Assembly: GCF_001724815.1 (NCBI RefSeq)
Contig: NZ_MEDO01000014.1
Span: forward strand, 434,001-498,000
DNA: 64,000 nt
Source: Arenimonas sp. SCN 70-307
GTDB taxonomy: Bacteria > Pseudomonadota > Gammaproteobacteria > Xanthomonadales > Xanthomonadaceae
Direction: 5' to 3'
Shown: one piece after another, positions 27,069-37,549 of the stretch
Position numbering within the stretch: the stretch's first letter is position 1
Layout of the letters: each line of letters begins with the position of its first letter
Program-made: the position numbers and the translations under genes
The notes under the pieces: generated by a model
Database searches by the model: none
The model's input: the letters and a program-made list of their open reading frames with translations, nothing else
Told to the model about the DNA's origin: nothing

Positions 27069-27115
27069 TGGCGCCGGCGCCATCTGTGGCGACGGCGACG
27101 GCGCCAGGGCCGGCT

Positions 27116-30100
27116 TCAGCCGACCCAGGCGCGGGCGTTGCGGAACATGCGCATCCAGGGCGAATCCTCGCCCCAGCCCGGGTGCCAGCTCATCTGCAGG
27201 CTGCGGAACACGCGCTCGGGGTGCGGCATCATCAGCGTGGCGCGGCCGTCGCGGCTGGTCAGGCCGGTGATGCCCTCGGGCGAGCCGTTCGGGTTGGCCG
27301 GGTAGGCCTCCGTGACGGCGCCGGTGTTGTCGACGAAGCGCAGCGCGACCGCGGCCTGCCCGGCGTGGCCGGGCTGGTCGAAGCGGGCCTGGCCCTCGCC
27401 ATGCGCCACCACCACCGGGATGCGCGAGCCGGCCATGCCGGCCAGCAGGATCGAGGGCGAGTCCTGCACCTCCACCAGCGCCAGGCGGGCTTCGTACTGC
27501 TCGCTGCGGTTGCGCAGGAAGCGCGGCCAGTGCTCGGCGCCGGGCACCAGGCCCTTGAGCTGGGCGAACATCTGGCAGCCGTTGCACACGCCGAGGCTGA
27601 AGCTGTCGGCGCGCCCGAAGAAGCGCGCGAACTGCTCGCGCAGCGCCGGCCGCTCGAGGATGGACGTGGCCCAGCCGCGGCCAGCACCCAGCACGTCGCC
27701 GTAGCTGAAGCCGCCGCAGGCGGCCAGGCCCTTGAAGTCGTCCAGGCGATGCCGGCCTTCGATGAGGTCGGTCATGTGCACGTCGACAGCGGTGAAGCCG
27801 GCGCGGTCGAAGGCCGCCGCCATCTCCACCTGGCCGTTGACGCCCTGCTCGCGCAGGATCGCCACCCTCGGGCGCACGCCCGTGACGATGTACGGCGCGG
27901 CGATGTCCTCGGCCGGCTCGAACGTGAGCCTGGGCGACAGGCCCGGGTCGGCGAAGTCCAGGCGCGCGGCGCGCTCGGCGTCGGCGCCGGCCGGATCGTC
28001 GCGGCGGGCCTGGATGGCGTGGGTCACCGACCACCAGGCTTCGAACAGTTCCTGCCAGCTCCACTCGGCCAGCAGCTCGCGGCCCTCGGACACGCGCACC
28101 ACCGGGGCGGTGGTGGGCCTGCCGATGCGCTGCGCACAGTGCGTCAGGTCGTGGCGGTTGACCAGGTCGGCGAAGGCCGCGCGGTCTTCGGTGGCGATCT
28201 GCACCACGGCGCCGAGCTCTTCGTTGAACAGCGCGGCGAAGGCGTCGTCGCCCCAGCCCTCGAGGTTGAGCTCGAGGCCGCAGTGGCCGGCGAAGGCCAT
28301 CTCGCACAGCGCGGCGAAGGCGCCGCCGTCGGAGCGGTCGTGGTAGGCCAGCAGCAGGTCGTTGGCGCGCGCGGCCTGGATGAGGTCGAAGAAGGCGCGC
28401 AGGCGGCCCGGCTCGTCCAGGTCCGGGCAGGCGCCGCCGAAGGCGCCGTGCACCTGGGCCAGGATCGAGCCGCCCATGCGGCGCTGGCCGGCCCCCAGGC
28501 CGATCAGCCAGATTTCCGAGTCGATGTTGCGGTCGAGCACCGGCAGCAGCTGGCGGCGCGCGTCGGCGACGCGGGCGAAGGCGCTGACGACCAGCGACAC
28601 CGGCGAGACCACCTTCTGCGGGCCCTCCGGCGCGGTCCACTGCGCCTGCATCGACAGCGAGTCCTTGCCCACCGGGATCGACAGGTCGAGCTCGGGGCAC
28701 AGTTCCATGCCCACGGCCTTGACCGCGTCGAACAGCGCGGCGTCCTCGCCAGGATGCGAGGCGGCGGCCATCCAGTTGGCCGAGAGCTTCACTTCCTCGA
28801 GCGAGGCCACCGGCGCGGCGGCGAGGTTGGTGATGGCCTCGCCCACGGCCATGCGCGCCGAGGCGGCGGCGTCGAGCAGGGCCAGCGGCGTGCGCTCGCC
28901 CACGGCCATGGCTTCGCCGGCCACGCCGTTGAAGTCGGTGAGCGTGATGGCCACGTCCGACAGCGGCAGCTGCCAGGGGCCGACCATCTGGTCGCGCGCG
29001 CACAGGCCGCCGACGCTGCGGTCGCCGATGGTGACCAGGAAGTTCTTCGAGGCCACGGTCGGGTGCGCCAGCACGCGCAGGCCGGCCTCGCGCAGGTCGA
29101 GCGCGGCGGCGTCCAGGCGCGGCCAGCGCGGGGCCGGCAGGCGCTGGGTGTCGCGGTGCATCCTGGGCGAATTGCCGAACAGCACGTCCATCGGCAGGTC
29201 GATCGGCTTGCTGCCGTCGGGCGCGACCAGCACCAGCCGCTCTTCCGCGGTGGCGTGGCCGACCACGGCGAACACGGCGCGCTCGCGGCGGCAGATGGCC
29301 TCGAAGTCGGCCACGCGGTCGGCGGCAATGCCGAGCACGTAGCGCTCCTGGGCCTCGTTCGACCACAGCTGCATCGGCGAGAGCGAGGGGTCGTCGCTGG
29401 GGATCTTCGCCATCTCTATGACGCCGCCGACGTTCGAATCGTGCAGCAGCTCGGGGATGGCGTTGGACAGGCCGCCGGCGCCGACGTCGTGCGCGGTGAG
29501 GATGGGATTGCGCTCGCCCTGGGCGAAGCAGCGGTCGATCACTTCCTGGCAGCGGCGCTGCATCTCGGGGTTGTCGCGCTGCACCGAGGCGAAGTCGAGG
29601 TCTTCCGAACTCTGGCCCGAGGCCACCGACGAGGCGGCGCCGCCGCCCAGGCCGATCAGCATCGCCGGGCCGCCCAGCACCACCACGGCGTCGCCGGGAC
29701 GCAGGTTGAGCTTGGTGACCTGGCCCGGGTCGATCGCGCCCAGGCCGCCGGCCAGCATGATCGGCTTGTCGTAGCCGCGCACCAGGCCCGGCTCGCCGCC
29801 GGGCAGCTCGAAGCTGCGGAAATAGCCGGCCAGCGCGGGGCGGCCGAACTCGTTGTTGAAGGCCGCGGCGCCGATCGGGCCCTCGGTCATGATTTCCAGC
29901 GCGCTGGCCATGCGCGGGTTGAGCGGGCGCTCGCCCTCCCAGGGCCGCGGCAGCGAGGGAATGCGCAGGTGCGAGACGGTGAAGCCGGTCAGGCCGGCCT
30001 TGGGCTTGCCGCCGCGGCCGGTGGCGCCCTCGTCGCGGATTTCGCCGCCGGCGCCGGTGGCCGCGCCCGGGAAGGGCGAGATGGCGGTCGGGTGGTTGTG

Positions 30101-30967
30101 CGTTTCGACCTTGATGCAGAAGGCCGAATCGAGCGGCGCGCCGTGGCCGTATTCACCCGTGCCCGGCTCGGGCCGGAAGCGCGCGCCCGGATGGCCCTCG
30201 ACCACGGCCGCGTTGTCCTTGTAGGCGCTGAGCGTGAACTGCGGCGACCGGGCGTGGGTGTTCTTGATCATCCGGAACAGCGACAGCGGCTGCTGCTCGC
30301 CGTCGATGGTCCAGTCGGCGTTGAAGATCTTGTGCCGGCAGTGCTCGGAGTTGGCCTGCGCGAACATCATCAGCTCGGCGTCGGACGGGTCGCGGCCGAG
30401 CTCGGTGTAACGGCGGCGCAGGTAGTCGACCTCGTCGTCCGACAGGGCCAGGCCCAGGCGCTGGTTGGCCTCCTCGAGGCCGGCCAGCGGGATGCGGCCG
30501 AGCGGTCCGGGCGCGCCGGCGCGGAACAGCGCGGCGGCCTGGCCGCGGTCGGCGAGCAGGGACTGGGTCATGGGGTCGTGCAGGACGGCGGCCAGCTTCG
30601 GCCAGCGCGGGTCGCTTTCCGGCGGCAGGCCGGCGAGGTCGAGGCGGGTGCCGCGCTCGACGCGTTTCACGGACAGGCCGGCGCCGCGCAGGATCTCGGT
30701 GGCCTTGCTGGCCCAGGGCGACTGGGTACCCAGGCGCGGCACCACGAAACGGGTGGCGGCGCCCGCGGCCGCGGCCTCGAAGGACACGCAGCCCTCGAGC
30801 AGCCGGCCCAGGGCGGCGGTATCGGGCGACGCGCCGGCCTCGGGCTCGATGAAGTAGGCGAACCAGGCGCCCGTGAGGCGGACCCCGGGGACGACCTGCT
30901 GGAGGCGGGACTGGAGGCGTTCGAGCCGGAAAGGCGACAGGGCCGGCAGGCCCTCGAGGACGATCAT
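27116..30967 (-). CDS. purL: Phosphoribosylformylglycinamidine synthase
   Basis: A 1283-residue single-chain FGAM synthase, fourth step of purine synthesis: ATP- and glutamine-dependent amidation of FGAR. Domain order: N-terminal domain (1-150), linker, two PurM-like halves (about 220-970; motifs [37 protein letters not shown]) and a C-terminal class-I glutaminase (about 1030-1283) with G-V-C-N-G-C-Q-M holding the nucleophile and M-P-H-P-E-R-V-F-R. Length is close to E. coli PurL (1295). I chose ATG 30967 ([14 protein letters not shown]), matching the family; the frame is open slightly further. A very long open frame on the opposite strand is its shadow. Confidence 0.96.
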   Translation of the reverse strand: MIVLEGLPALSPFRLERLQSRLQQVVPGVRLTGAWFAYFIEPEAGASPDTAALGRLLEGCVSFEAAAAGAATRFVVPRLGTQSPWASKATEILRGAGLSVKRVERGTRLDLAGLPPESDPRWPKLAAVLHDPMTQSLLADRGQAAALFRAGAPGPLGRIPLAGLEEANQRLGLALSDDEVDYLRRRYTELGRDPSDAELMMFAQANSEHCRHKIFNADWTIDGEQQPLSLFRMIKNTHARSPQFTLSAYKDNAAVVEGHPGARFRPEPGTGEYGHGAPLDSAFCIKVETHNHPTAISPFPGAATGAGGEIRDEGATGRGGKPKAGLTGFTVSHLRIPSLPRPWEGERPLNPRMASALEIMTEGPIGAAAFNNEFGRPALAGYFRSFELPGGEPGLVRGYDKPIMLAGGLGAIDPGQVTKLNLRPGDAVVVLGGPAMLIGLGGGAASSVASGQSSEDLDFASVQRDNPEMQRRCQEVIDRCFAQGERNPILTAHDVGAGGLSNAIPELLHDSNVGGVIEMAKIPSDDPSLSPMQLWSNEAQERYVLGIAADRVADFEAICRRERAVFAVVGHATAEERLVLVAPDGSKPIDLPMDVLFGNSPRMHRDTQRLPAPRWPRLDAAALDLREAGLRVLAHPTVASKNFLVTIGDRSVGGLCARDQMVGPWQLPLSDVAITLTDFNGVAGEAMAVGERTPLALLDAAASARMAVGEAITNLAAAPVASLEEVKLSANWMAAASHPGEDAALFDAVKAVGMELCPELDLSIPVGKDSLSMQAQWTAPEGPQKVVSPVSLVVSAFARVADARRQLLPVLDRNIDSEIWLIGLGAGQRRMGGSILAQVHGAFGGACPDLDEPGRLRAFFDLIQAARANDLLLAYHDRSDGGAFAALCEMAFAGHCGLELNLEGWGDDAFAALFNEELGAVVQIATEDRAAFADLVNRHDLTHCAQRIGRPTTAPVVRVSEGRELLAEWSWQELFEAWWSVTHAIQARRDDPAGADAERAARLDFADPGLSPRLTFEPAEDIAAPYIVTGVRPRVAILREQGVNGQVEMAAAFDRAGFTAVDVHMTDLIEGRHRLDDFKGLAACGGFSYGDVLGAGRGWATSILERPALREQFARFFGRADSFSLGVCNGCQMFAQLKGLVPGAEHWPRFLRNRSEQYEARLALVEVQDSPSILLAGMAGSRIPVVVAHGEGQARFDQPGHAGQAAVALRFVDNTGAVTEAYPANPNGSPEGITGLTSRDGRATLMMPHPERVFRSLQMSWHPGWGEDSPWMRMFRNARAWVG

Positions 30968-31040
30968 GTCCGCATGGTTCCCAGGGGAATCGAGCCGCCA
31001 ATTGTAAACCAAGGCCGGGCCCGGGGCCCGGCCGGGGGCC

Positions 31041-31868
31041 TCAGCGGGCCGGCTTGCCCTCGATTTCCTCGAGCCGCGCCAGCATTTCCGCCGGCGGCAC
31101 GTAGCCGCCGAGCTGGGTACCGTTGGCCGAGTAGATGGCCGGGGTGCCGTCCAGGCCGATGCGCCGGCCCAGGTCGTAGTCGCGGGTGACCGGGCTGGTG
31201 CAGCTGGCCTGCGGCAGGTCGATGCCGGCCTTGGCGTCGGTCAGGGCCTTGCGGCGGTCCGGGGCGCACCAGACGTTGACGGCCTTCTGGTAGGAGTCCG
31301 AGCCGATGCCGGCGCGCGGGTAGAACAGGTAGTTCACCGTGATGCCCAGGCGGTTGTACTCGTCGATCTCGGCGTGCATGCGGCGGCAGTAGCCGCAGTC
31401 GATGTCGGTGAACACGGTGATTTCGTAGCGCGGGCTGGCCGCGGCGAAGGTGATGCGGCTGTCGTCGCCGACGCCGGCCAGCATGCCCACGCGCAGCGCG
31501 GCCTCGGCCTGGCCGGTGACGCTTTCGCGGGTGGCCAGGTCGATCAGGGTGCCCTGCAGCAGCAGCTTGGCGTCCTGCGAGACATAGACCACGCGCGCGC
31601 CCAGCGCGACCTGGCGGTAGCCGGGGATGGGCGAGTCGGAAATGGTGCCGATCTCCAGGCCCGGGGCCAGCGACTGCAGCGCGGCGCGGATGGCCTCGTC
31701 GCCGACGGCGGCGCCGGGCGCGGAGGCCACGGCCGATGCCGGCTGCGCGGGCGCGCCGGGCTTGGCGGGCGACGCGGGCGCGGCGGCGGTCGGGCCGGCC
31801 GGGGCCTCGGCGGCGCAGGCGGTCATGGTGGCCAGCAGGGCCAGGGACAGCAGGGAACGACGGATCAT
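31041..31868 (-). CDS. dsbC: Thiol:disulfide interchange protein DsbC, probable lipoprotein
   Basis: A 275-residue periplasmic disulfide isomerase. The signal segment [14 protein letters not shown] looks like a lipobox (T-A-C), so it may be membrane-anchored. An A/P-rich linker (about 20-55) precedes the dimerisation domain and the thioredoxin fold with the active site [17 protein letters not shown] is the usual DsbC active site. The second cysteine pair (W-C-A-P-D, S-C-T-S-P) and the cis-proline segment G-T-P-A-I-Y are present. ATG 31868 is chosen because the upstream frame overlaps xerD. It lies 83 bases after xerD; xerD-dsbC is a known neighbour pair in this group. Confidence 0.93.
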   Translation of the reverse strand: MIRRSLLSLALLATMTACAAEAPAGPTAAAPASPAKPGAPAQPASAVASAPGAAVGDEAIRAALQSLAPGLEIGTISDSPIPGYRQVALGARVVYVSQDAKLLLQGTLIDLATRESVTGQAEAALRVGMLAGVGDDSRITFAAASPRYEITVFTDIDCGYCRRMHAEIDEYNRLGITVNYLFYPRAGIGSDSYQKAVNVWCAPDRRKALTDAKAGIDLPQASCTSPVTRDYDLGRRIGLDGTPAIYSANGTQLGGYVPPAEMLARLEEIEGKPAR

Positions 31869-31951
31869 CGGGCGGGTTTCCTCGTGCGATGCGGCTCCGA
31901 CCCGGCGCGGGGCGGAAAGTTCTTCGATTCTCGCACAGTCCGCGGCCGCGC

Positions 31952-32902
31952 TCAGGCCCGCGGGTGGTGCTGCTGGTGAAGGCGCTTGAGGCCCTCGCGC
32001 GCCACCAGGGTGTAGATCTGGGTGGTCGAGAGCGAGCTGTGCCCGAGCAGCATCTGCAGCGTGCGCAGGTCGGCGCCGTGGTTGAGCAGGTGGGTGGCGA
32101 AACTGTGCCGCAGGCCGTGCGGGCTGACCCGGGCCGGGTCGATGCCGGCGGCCAGGGCCAGCTTCTTGACCACGTTCCAGAACTGCTGGCGGCTCAGCGG
32201 CGCGGCGCCGCGGCCCAGGAACAGCCCGGCCGCCGCCCGCCCGCCGGCCAGCGCCGGGCGCGCCTCGGCCAGGTAGCGCTCGAGCCAGTGCTGGGCCTCC
32301 TCGCCCATCGGCACCAGCCGCTCCTTGTTGCCCTTGCCGGTGACGCGCAGCACGCCCTGGCGCAGGTTCACCGCCGCGGCCGGCAGGTTCACCAGCTCGC
32401 TCACGCGCAGGCCGGTGGCGTACATCAGCTCGACCATGGCGCGGTCGCGCAGACCGGCCGGCGTGGCCACGTCGGGCGCCTGGATCAGCGCCTCGACCTC
32501 GCTCTCGGACAGGGCCTTGGGCAGCGAGCGGCGCAGCTTGGGCGGGTCGAGCCGGGCGGTGGGGTCGTCCTCGCGCAGGCCCAGCCGCGCCTGCTGGCCG
32601 AAGTAGGCGCGCAGCGCCGACAGCAGCCGCGCATTGCTGCGCGCGGCATAACCCTGGGCGGTGCGGTCGGCGAGGTAGTCGAACAGCTGGCGGCGGTCGA
32701 CGCCGGCCAGGCCGCCGCCACGCGCGGCCAGCCACCGGGCCAGGCCCTCGAGATCGCGCCGGTAGCTGTCGAGGGTGAGCCGCGAGAGGCCCGACTCGGC
32801 CCAGGCGCGGTCGAGGAAACCGGTGATGGCGCGCTGGTCGGCGTCCGGGACCGGCGGCAGGGACTGGGCGCGGGCGCGGCGGTCGGCGGGGCGTGCGGGC
32901 AT
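31952..32902 (-). CDS. xerD: Site-specific tyrosine recombinase XerD
   Basis: A 316-residue XerC/D-type tyrosine recombinase that resolves chromosome dimers at dif with XerC. The N-terminal SAM-like core-binding domain spans about 20-105. Catalytic residues are seen in A-T-G-L-R-V-S-E-L (Arg I), [10 protein letters not shown] (Lys), H-G-L-R-H-S-F-A-T (His/Arg II), [13 protein letters not shown] (His III and the nucleophilic Tyr). XerD rather than XerC is inferred from the adjacent dsbC, as in other gammaproteobacteria, and from the [10 protein letters not shown] ending. The N-terminal 20 residues are a loose extension; a later start is possible. Confidence 0.92.
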   Translation of the reverse strand: MPARPADRRARAQSLPPVPDADQRAITGFLDRAWAESGLSRLTLDSYRRDLEGLARWLAARGGGLAGVDRRQLFDYLADRTAQGYAARSNARLLSALRAYFGQQARLGLREDDPTARLDPPKLRRSLPKALSESEVEALIQAPDVATPAGLRDRAMVELMYATGLRVSELVNLPAAAVNLRQGVLRVTGKGNKERLVPMGEEAQHWLERYLAEARPALAGGRAAAGLFLGRGAAPLSRQQFWNVVKKLALAAGIDPARVSPHGLRHSFATHLLNHGADLRTLQMLLGHSSLSTTQIYTLVAREGLKRLHQQHHPRA

Positions 32903-32947
32903 GGCCGCAGCTTAGCGACGGCCGCGGGCGCCGGCTATGCTGTGCCG

Positions 32948-33394
32948 ATGTCCGAAGCCTCCCCTGCCCTGGCCGCGCGCCCGGCCCACCTCGGCTGGCG
33001 CCTGCTGGCCCTGGTCTACGACTTCTTTCCGGTGCTGGCGCTGTGGTTCGCCACCGCCGGCCTGATGCTGCTGGTGAACGGCGGCGAACCGGTGCCGCCG
33101 GGCAGCCTGATGGCCTGGGCCGAATTCCTGCTGCTGTGGGCGGTGACGGGCGGCTACGCGCTGCTTTCGTGGAAGCGCGGCGGGCAGACCCTGGGCATGC
33201 GCCCCTGGCGGCTGAAGGTGCTGGCGACCGATGGCCGCCTCGCCACGCCGCGCGCGCTGGCCCTGCGCTACGCGGTGGCGACGCTGTCGCTGGCCGCGCT
33301 GGGCCTGGGCTTCCTGTGGAGTTTCGTCGACCGCGAGCGCCGCACCTGGCACGACCTCGCCAGCCGCACCGTGCTGGTGCGGCTCGAGCCCTAG
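32948..33394 (+). CDS. RDD family membrane protein
   Basis: A 148-residue polytopic membrane protein with the RDD domain: the first helix contains L-V-Y-D-F-F-P (Arg-Asp variant, R-x-x-A-L-V-Y-D), followed by three to four transmembrane segments and the conserved G-Q-T-L-G-M-R-P-W-R-L-K-V cytoplasmic loop and D-R-E-R-R-T-W-H-D-L-A-S-R-T-V-L-V. The function of this family is not established; some members act in ion homeostasis. ATG 32948 was chosen because it begins the family-like N-terminus. Its stop overlaps the convergent lptG stop within the four bases CTAG (33391-33394). Confidence 0.85.
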   Translation: MSEASPALAARPAHLGWRLLALVYDFFPVLALWFATAGLMLLVNGGEPVPPGSLMAWAEFLLLWAVTGGYALLSWKRGGQTLGMRPWRLKVLATDGRLATPRALALRYAVATLSLAALGLGFLWSFVDRERRTWHDLASRTVLVRLEP

Positions 33395-34488
33395 CTGCGC
33401 CGGCCGAACAGGCCCCAGCACACCGCCATCAGCACCGCCGGCGGCAGCAGGTAGGCCAGGCGCGCGTCGAAGCGGTACACGTCCGACAGGCTCACCACCA
33501 GCCGCTGCGCCAGCAGGTAGGCCACGCCGATGACCACGGCGATGAAAAGGCGCTTGCCGAAGCCGCCCGAGCGCAGCGAGCCGAAGGCGAAGGGCAGCGC
33601 GGCCAGGCACAGCACGACCACGTTGAGCGGATAGAACCAGCGCGCCCAGTAGGCGTTCTCGAAGGCCTTGGCGTCCAGGCCGTTGCGCTCGAGGTAGTCG
33701 ATGTTGCGGCGAAGTTCGCGGCTCGAGAGGTAGCGCGGGCGCGTGACCGCGGCCGAGACCACCTGCTCGCCCAGCGTGGTTTCCCAGCGCTCGGTCTCGG
33801 CTTCCTCGACGGTGGCCTCGCGTTCGCCGAAACGCGTGCGGCGCACCTCGTGCAGGGTCCAGAAGCCATCACGATGCTCGGCCGAGCGGGCCACCGCCAG
33901 CGAGGCCAGCCGCCCGGCCTGGTCGAACTCGAACAGGCGCACGCCCTGAAGTTCGGTCCAGGCGCGCCCGCCCTCTTCGCGGCGCTGGCCGTCGCGGGCG
34001 TTGAGGAAGGTGCCACCGTCGCGCGCCCACAGGCCCGAGACGCGAGCCATCACCACGTCGCCCGACTTGGCCGAGGTGGCCACCGCCTGCGCACCCTGCT
34101 CGCCCTGCGGCGCCAGGGTCTCGGCGTTCACCATCATCAGGCCGGCCACCAGGCCCAGCGAGGCCAGCGCGCCCAGGCCGATGCGCAGGCGTGAGACGCC
34201 GACGGCGCGCATCGCGGTCAGTTCGGAGCGCGCGGCCAGGCCGCCCAGGCCCAGCACGGTGCCGATCAGCGCCGAGGTGGGGAAGAGTTCGTAGGCACGG
34301 CGCGGCAGCGTGTAGAGCGTGTACAGCAGCGCGTGGCCCAGCGTGTAGCCGCCCTCGCCCACCTCGTCGAGCTCGCCGACCAGGGCGCTGATGAGGTCGA
34401 AGGCCAGCAGCACCGCCCAGGTGCCCAGCGCCGCCACCAGCACCGCGCGGGCGACGTAGAGGTCGAGCCGGCCGGGACGCAGGGTCAT
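33391..34488 (-). CDS. lptG: Lipopolysaccharide export permease LptG
   Basis: A 365-residue inner-membrane permease (YjgP/YjgQ family) that with LptF and the ATPase LptB2 extracts lipopolysaccharide and feeds it to LptC/LptA. There are three transmembrane helices at each end (about 12-30, 60-80, 98-120; 270-290, 305-325, 335-355) around a beta-jellyroll periplasmic domain. Family motifs include the R-S-E-L-T-A-M-R-A-V-G-V-S coupling segment after helix two. ATG 34488 overlaps the lptF stop (ATGA), so the two are coupled. The upstream in-frame extension is a shadow of lptF. No ATPase gene is adjacent. Confidence 0.9.
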   Translation of the reverse strand: MTLRPGRLDLYVARAVLVAALGTWAVLLAFDLISALVGELDEVGEGGYTLGHALLYTLYTLPRRAYELFPTSALIGTVLGLGGLAARSELTAMRAVGVSRLRIGLGALASLGLVAGLMMVNAETLAPQGEQGAQAVATSAKSGDVVMARVSGLWARDGGTFLNARDGQRREEGGRAWTELQGVRLFEFDQAGRLASLAVARSAEHRDGFWTLHEVRRTRFGEREATVEEAETERWETTLGEQVVSAAVTRPRYLSSRELRRNIDYLERNGLDAKAFENAYWARWFYPLNVVVLCLAALPFAFGSLRSGGFGKRLFIAVVIGVAYLLAQRLVVSLSDVYRFDARLAYLLPPAVLMAVCWGLFGRRS

Positions 34489-35567
34489 GCGGCGGCTCCG
34501 CGCGGGCGGCGCAGGCGCCCGTCCACCACGAACAGCCAGACGGCCACCAGCGCCAGAGGCAGCAGCAGCCACCACAGGCCGGCCCAGCCCGGCAGCACGC
34601 CAGTGGCCAGCCAGCCCTTGCCCAGCAGCATCAGCATCATGGCGTTGATGTAGATCAGCAGCGCCGCCAGCAGGCGACCGTAGCGCGCCTGGCGCGGTTC
34701 GCCGCGGCCCAATGGCAGCGCCATCAGGCCCAGCACCAGCGCCACCAGCGGCGCGCCGATGCGCCAGTGCAGCTCGGCGGAGGCCTGCGGCGTGTCCGGC
34801 GGCAGCAGCGCCATCGTGGGCACGGCCTCGAGTTTGTCGGCGTCGGTTTCAGGCTCGCGGTCGGGCACGCGCAGCTCGTTCTCGGCGTAGCGCATCAGGC
34901 GGAAATCGGCGCGGCCCGGGTCGCCCTCGACGCGGAAGCCGTCGCGCAGCAGCAGGTAGCGGCCGCTGTCGCCTTCGAGCAGCAGCTCGCCTTCGCGGGC
35001 GGTGACCACGTCGAGCCGGCCGTCGCGCTCGGACTGCACGAACATCCGCCCGAAACGCGAGCCCTCGATGTCGATGCTCTCGACGTAAAGCACGCCGGCG
35101 CGGCCGGGCAGTTCGATGAAGCGCCCGGCCTCGAGGCCCGCCACCAGGAAGCTCCGGTTGGCGTCCTCGACCATCTGGCGGGCCAGGCGCGCGCCGGCCG
35201 GCGCCGCCCACAGGGAGGCGATGGCGATGATGGCCGCCACGGGAAGCACCACGGCGGCCAGCGGCCGCCAGAGCTGGCGCGGCCCCAGGCCCACCGAGGA
35301 AAGCACGGCCATCTCGCTCTCGCCGTAGAGCCGGCCGATGGCCATCAGCAAACCGATGAAGAGCGCCAGCGGCAGCAGGATGGGCAGCACCTGGATCGAA
35401 CGCAGGCCCAGCTGCGAGACCAGCAGCCCCGCCGGCACCTTGCCGCGCGCGATCTCGCTCATCAGGTCAACCAGCAGTCCGCCGAGGCCAACCAGCAGCA
35501 GCACCACGGCAACGGCCGCAACGCTCTGGGCGAACTGGCGCAACAGGTAACGCTCGATGAGCAGCAT
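34485..35567 (-). CDS. lptF: Lipopolysaccharide export permease LptF
   Basis: A 360-residue YjgP/YjgQ permease, partner of LptG. The N-terminus [12 protein letters not shown] and the coupling segment [14 protein letters not shown] are characteristic. Six transmembrane helices flank a beta-rich periplasmic domain (about 130-265). It is transcribed divergently from pepA, the classical lptF-pepA arrangement of gammaproteobacteria; 74 bases lie between the two start codons and must hold both promoters. Confidence 0.92.
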   Translation of the reverse strand: MLLIERYLLRQFAQSVAAVAVVLLLVGLGGLLVDLMSEIARGKVPAGLLVSQLGLRSIQVLPILLPLALFIGLLMAIGRLYGESEMAVLSSVGLGPRQLWRPLAAVVLPVAAIIAIASLWAAPAGARLARQMVEDANRSFLVAGLEAGRFIELPGRAGVLYVESIDIEGSRFGRMFVQSERDGRLDVVTAREGELLLEGDSGRYLLLRDGFRVEGDPGRADFRLMRYAENELRVPDREPETDADKLEAVPTMALLPPDTPQASAELHWRIGAPLVALVLGLMALPLGRGEPRQARYGRLLAALLIYINAMMLMLLGKGWLATGVLPGWAGLWWLLLPLALVAVWLFVVDGRLRRPRGAAA

Positions 35568-35641
35568 TCGGGGGCGCCGGGGGTCCGTGGAGGGTGGGCT
35601 TGCTAGAATCGGGGTTTGTGAATTGTAACGGTGACCCGACC

Positions 35642-37114
35642 ATGAGCCTCGAATTTCGCCTGAACCGCCCCGACTCCGCCACTGCCGACCATGATTGCGT
35701 CATCGTCGGCCTGTTCGCCGACGGCAGCTTCACGCCCGCCGGCCAGGCCATCGACGCCGCCAGCGGCGGCAAGCTGGCGGCCCTCGCGGCGCGCGGCGAT
35801 CTGTCGGGCAAGGCCGGCCGCACCGCGCTGCTGCACGACCTGCCGGGCGTGAAGGCGCCGCGCGTGCTCGTGGCCGGCCTGGGCGAAACGGGCAAGTTCG
35901 GCGCCCCGGCCTATCTCAAGGCCATCGGTGACGCCGTGCGCGCGCTGCGCAGCGGCCCGGTGCGCCGCGCCCTGCTCACCCTGGCCGAAGTGCCGGTGGC
36001 CGGCCGCGACGCGGCCTGGAACCTGCGCCAGGCGGTGGTCGCCGCCGACCACGCGGCCTATGCCTACACGCACACCCGCAGCACCAAGGACCCCGAGGGC
36101 CTGAAGTCCGTGGACGTGGCCGCCGACGCGGGCCTGGCGAACGAACTGGCGCGCGGCGTCGCCATCGCCGCCGGCGTCGAGCTGGCGCGCGAGCTGGGCA
36201 ACCTGCCGCCGAACATCTGCAACCCGGGCTACCTGGCCGACACCGCCCGCCGCATCGCCGCCGAGAACGAGGGCGTCACGGTGGAAGTGCTCGAACGCGC
36301 CGACATGGAGAAGCTCGGCATGGGCTCGCTGCTGGCCGTCGGCCGCGGCTCGGCCAACGCGCCCAAGCTGGTGGTGCTGCGCTACAACGGCGCCGGCGAT
36401 GCCAAGCCCTACGCGCTGGTGGGCAAGGGCATCACCTTCGACACCGGCGGCATCAACCTCAAGGTGCAGGGCGGCATCGAGGAAATGAAGTTCGACATGT
36501 GCGGCGCGGCCGGCGTGTTCGGCGCCTTCCTGGCCGCCGCGCGCATGAAGCTGCCGCTGAACGTGGTGATGGTGGTGCCGGCCGTCGAGAACATGCCCGA
36601 CGCCGATGCCTATCGCCCGAGCGACATCCTGACCTCGATGTCGGGCAAGACCATCGAGGTCGGCAACACCGACGCCGAGGGTCGCCTGATCCTGTGCGAC
36701 GCGCTCACCTACGTGCAGCGCTACGAGCCGCAGGCCACGGTGGACGTGGCCACGCTGACCGGCGCCTGCGTCATCGCGCTGGGCAAGCACGCCGCCGGCC
36801 TGATGAGCAAGCACGACGACCTGGCCGGCGAGCTGCTGGCGGCCGGCGAGCACGTCCATGACCGCGCCTGGCGCCTGCCGCTGTGGGACGAGTACCAGAG
36901 CCAGCTCGAGTCGGGTTTCGCCGACGTCTACAACATCGGTGGCAAGTCGGCCGGCGCCATCACCGCCGGCTGCTTCCTGGCGCGCTTCACCGAGGGCCAG
37001 CGCTGGGCGCACCTGGACATCGCCGGCGTGTCCAACGCCGAAGGCCGCAAGGGCCTGGCCACGGGCCGCCCGGTGGGCCTGCTGGCGCAGTGGCTGATCG
37101 ACCAGGCGGGCTGA
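35642..37114 (+). CDS. pepA: Leucyl aminopeptidase PepA
   Basis: A 490-residue M17 leucine aminopeptidase, a hexameric dizinc/manganese enzyme; E. coli PepA also binds DNA in Xer recombination at cer. Catalytic motifs: [14 protein letters not shown] with metal ligands, [13 protein letters not shown], and the family signature [12 protein letters not shown] with the active-site arginine. I chose ATG 35642 (M-S-L-E-F-R-L); the frame is open upstream. A possible -10 hexamer TAGAAT lies at 35604-35609. It is followed one base later by holC, the conserved pepA-holC order. Confidence 0.95.
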   Translation: MSLEFRLNRPDSATADHDCVIVGLFADGSFTPAGQAIDAASGGKLAALAARGDLSGKAGRTALLHDLPGVKAPRVLVAGLGETGKFGAPAYLKAIGDAVRALRSGPVRRALLTLAEVPVAGRDAAWNLRQAVVAADHAAYAYTHTRSTKDPEGLKSVDVAADAGLANELARGVAIAAGVELARELGNLPPNICNPGYLADTARRIAAENEGVTVEVLERADMEKLGMGSLLAVGRGSANAPKLVVLRYNGAGDAKPYALVGKGITFDTGGINLKVQGGIEEMKFDMCGAAGVFGAFLAAARMKLPLNVVMVVPAVENMPDADAYRPSDILTSMSGKTIEVGNTDAEGRLILCDALTYVQRYEPQATVDVATLTGACVIALGKHAAGLMSKHDDLAGELLAAGEHVHDRAWRLPLWDEYQSQLESGFADVYNIGGKSAGAITAGCFLARFTEGQRWAHLDIAGVSNAEGRKGLATGRPVGLLAQWLIDQAG

Positions 37115-37115
37115 C

Positions 37116-37541
37116 GTGGCGCGCGCCGATTTCTACCTGATCGGCAAGCCCCGCTTCCGCGAGCAGCCGCTGCTGCTGGTGTGCGAGCTGGCCCGCAAGG
37201 CCGTGCACGCCGGCCAGCCGCTGCTGGTGCTGGCGTCCTCGGCCGCCCAGGCCGAGGAACTCGACGACCTGCTGTGGTCCTTCGATCCGGACGAATTCCT
37301 GCCGCACCAGATCGCCGGCGCGGAAGAGGACGAGGACGAGGTGGAGGTGCTGATCGCGCCGCCGGAACAGTCGCCGCCGATGCGCGCGCTGGTGCTCAAC
37401 CTGCGCGACGAACCGGTGCCCGCCGGCTTCGAGCGCGTGCTCGAGGTCGTCCCCGCCGACGAATCCGCCCGCGGCCCCCTGCGCGCGCGCTGGAAGCACT
37501 ACCAGTCGCTCGGCCTCGAAGTAAAAAAGCACGACATGTAA
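37116..37541 (+). CDS. holC: DNA polymerase III chi subunit
   Basis: A 141-residue chi subunit of the clamp loader, which with psi binds SSB on the lagging strand. The family pattern M-A-R-A-D-F-Y-L-I and the later D-L-L-W-S-F-D-P-D-E-F-L-P-H and Y-x-S-L-G-L-E-V-K-K positions are present. It begins with GTG at 37116, one base after the pepA stop, and is co-transcribed with it. The order lptF (divergent), pepA, holC is conserved in gammaproteobacteria. An acidic run (E-E-D-E-D-E-V-E) near residue 71 is unusual but within a loop. Confidence 0.9.
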   Translation: MARADFYLIGKPRFREQPLLLVCELARKAVHAGQPLLVLASSAAQAEELDDLLWSFDPDEFLPHQIAGAEEDEDEVEVLIAPPEQSPPMRALVLNLRDEPVPAGFERVLEVVPADESARGPLRARWKHYQSLGLEVKKHDM

Positions 37542-37549
37542 CCCCGCGC

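Larger units (their letters stand above)
26317..27085. repeat. Large mirrored repeat: two inverted copies of a roughly 330-bp module (family C)
   Basis: The 826-base gap between the dehydrogenase and purL holds no convincing gene. It is a long imperfect inverted repeat. Module 1 (about 26317-26648, plus) and module 2 (about 26753-27085, minus) share collinear blocks in reverse orientation: 26457-26491 with 26910-26944, 26517-26542 with 26859-26885, and 26628-26648 with 26753-26773. Each outer end holds a long perfect hairpin (26333-26403 and 26998-27068). The centre has a further 10-base palindrome (26678-26687 with 26714-26723). Short open frames exist on both strands but are shadows of the repeat. 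No transposase or target duplication is visible. Confidence 0.85.

Noticed and set aside
26549-31189. Very long open frame opposite purL (over 1500 codons).
   Set aside because: It is the antisense shadow of purL in high-GC DNA: composition is A/G/R/H-rich and has no family features, while purL matches a known enzyme end to end.
33391-33394. Convergent stop codons sharing CTAG (RDD gene and lptG).
   Set aside because: Simple overlap of two stops; similar to the TTAG overlap at 50566-50569. Not informative alone.
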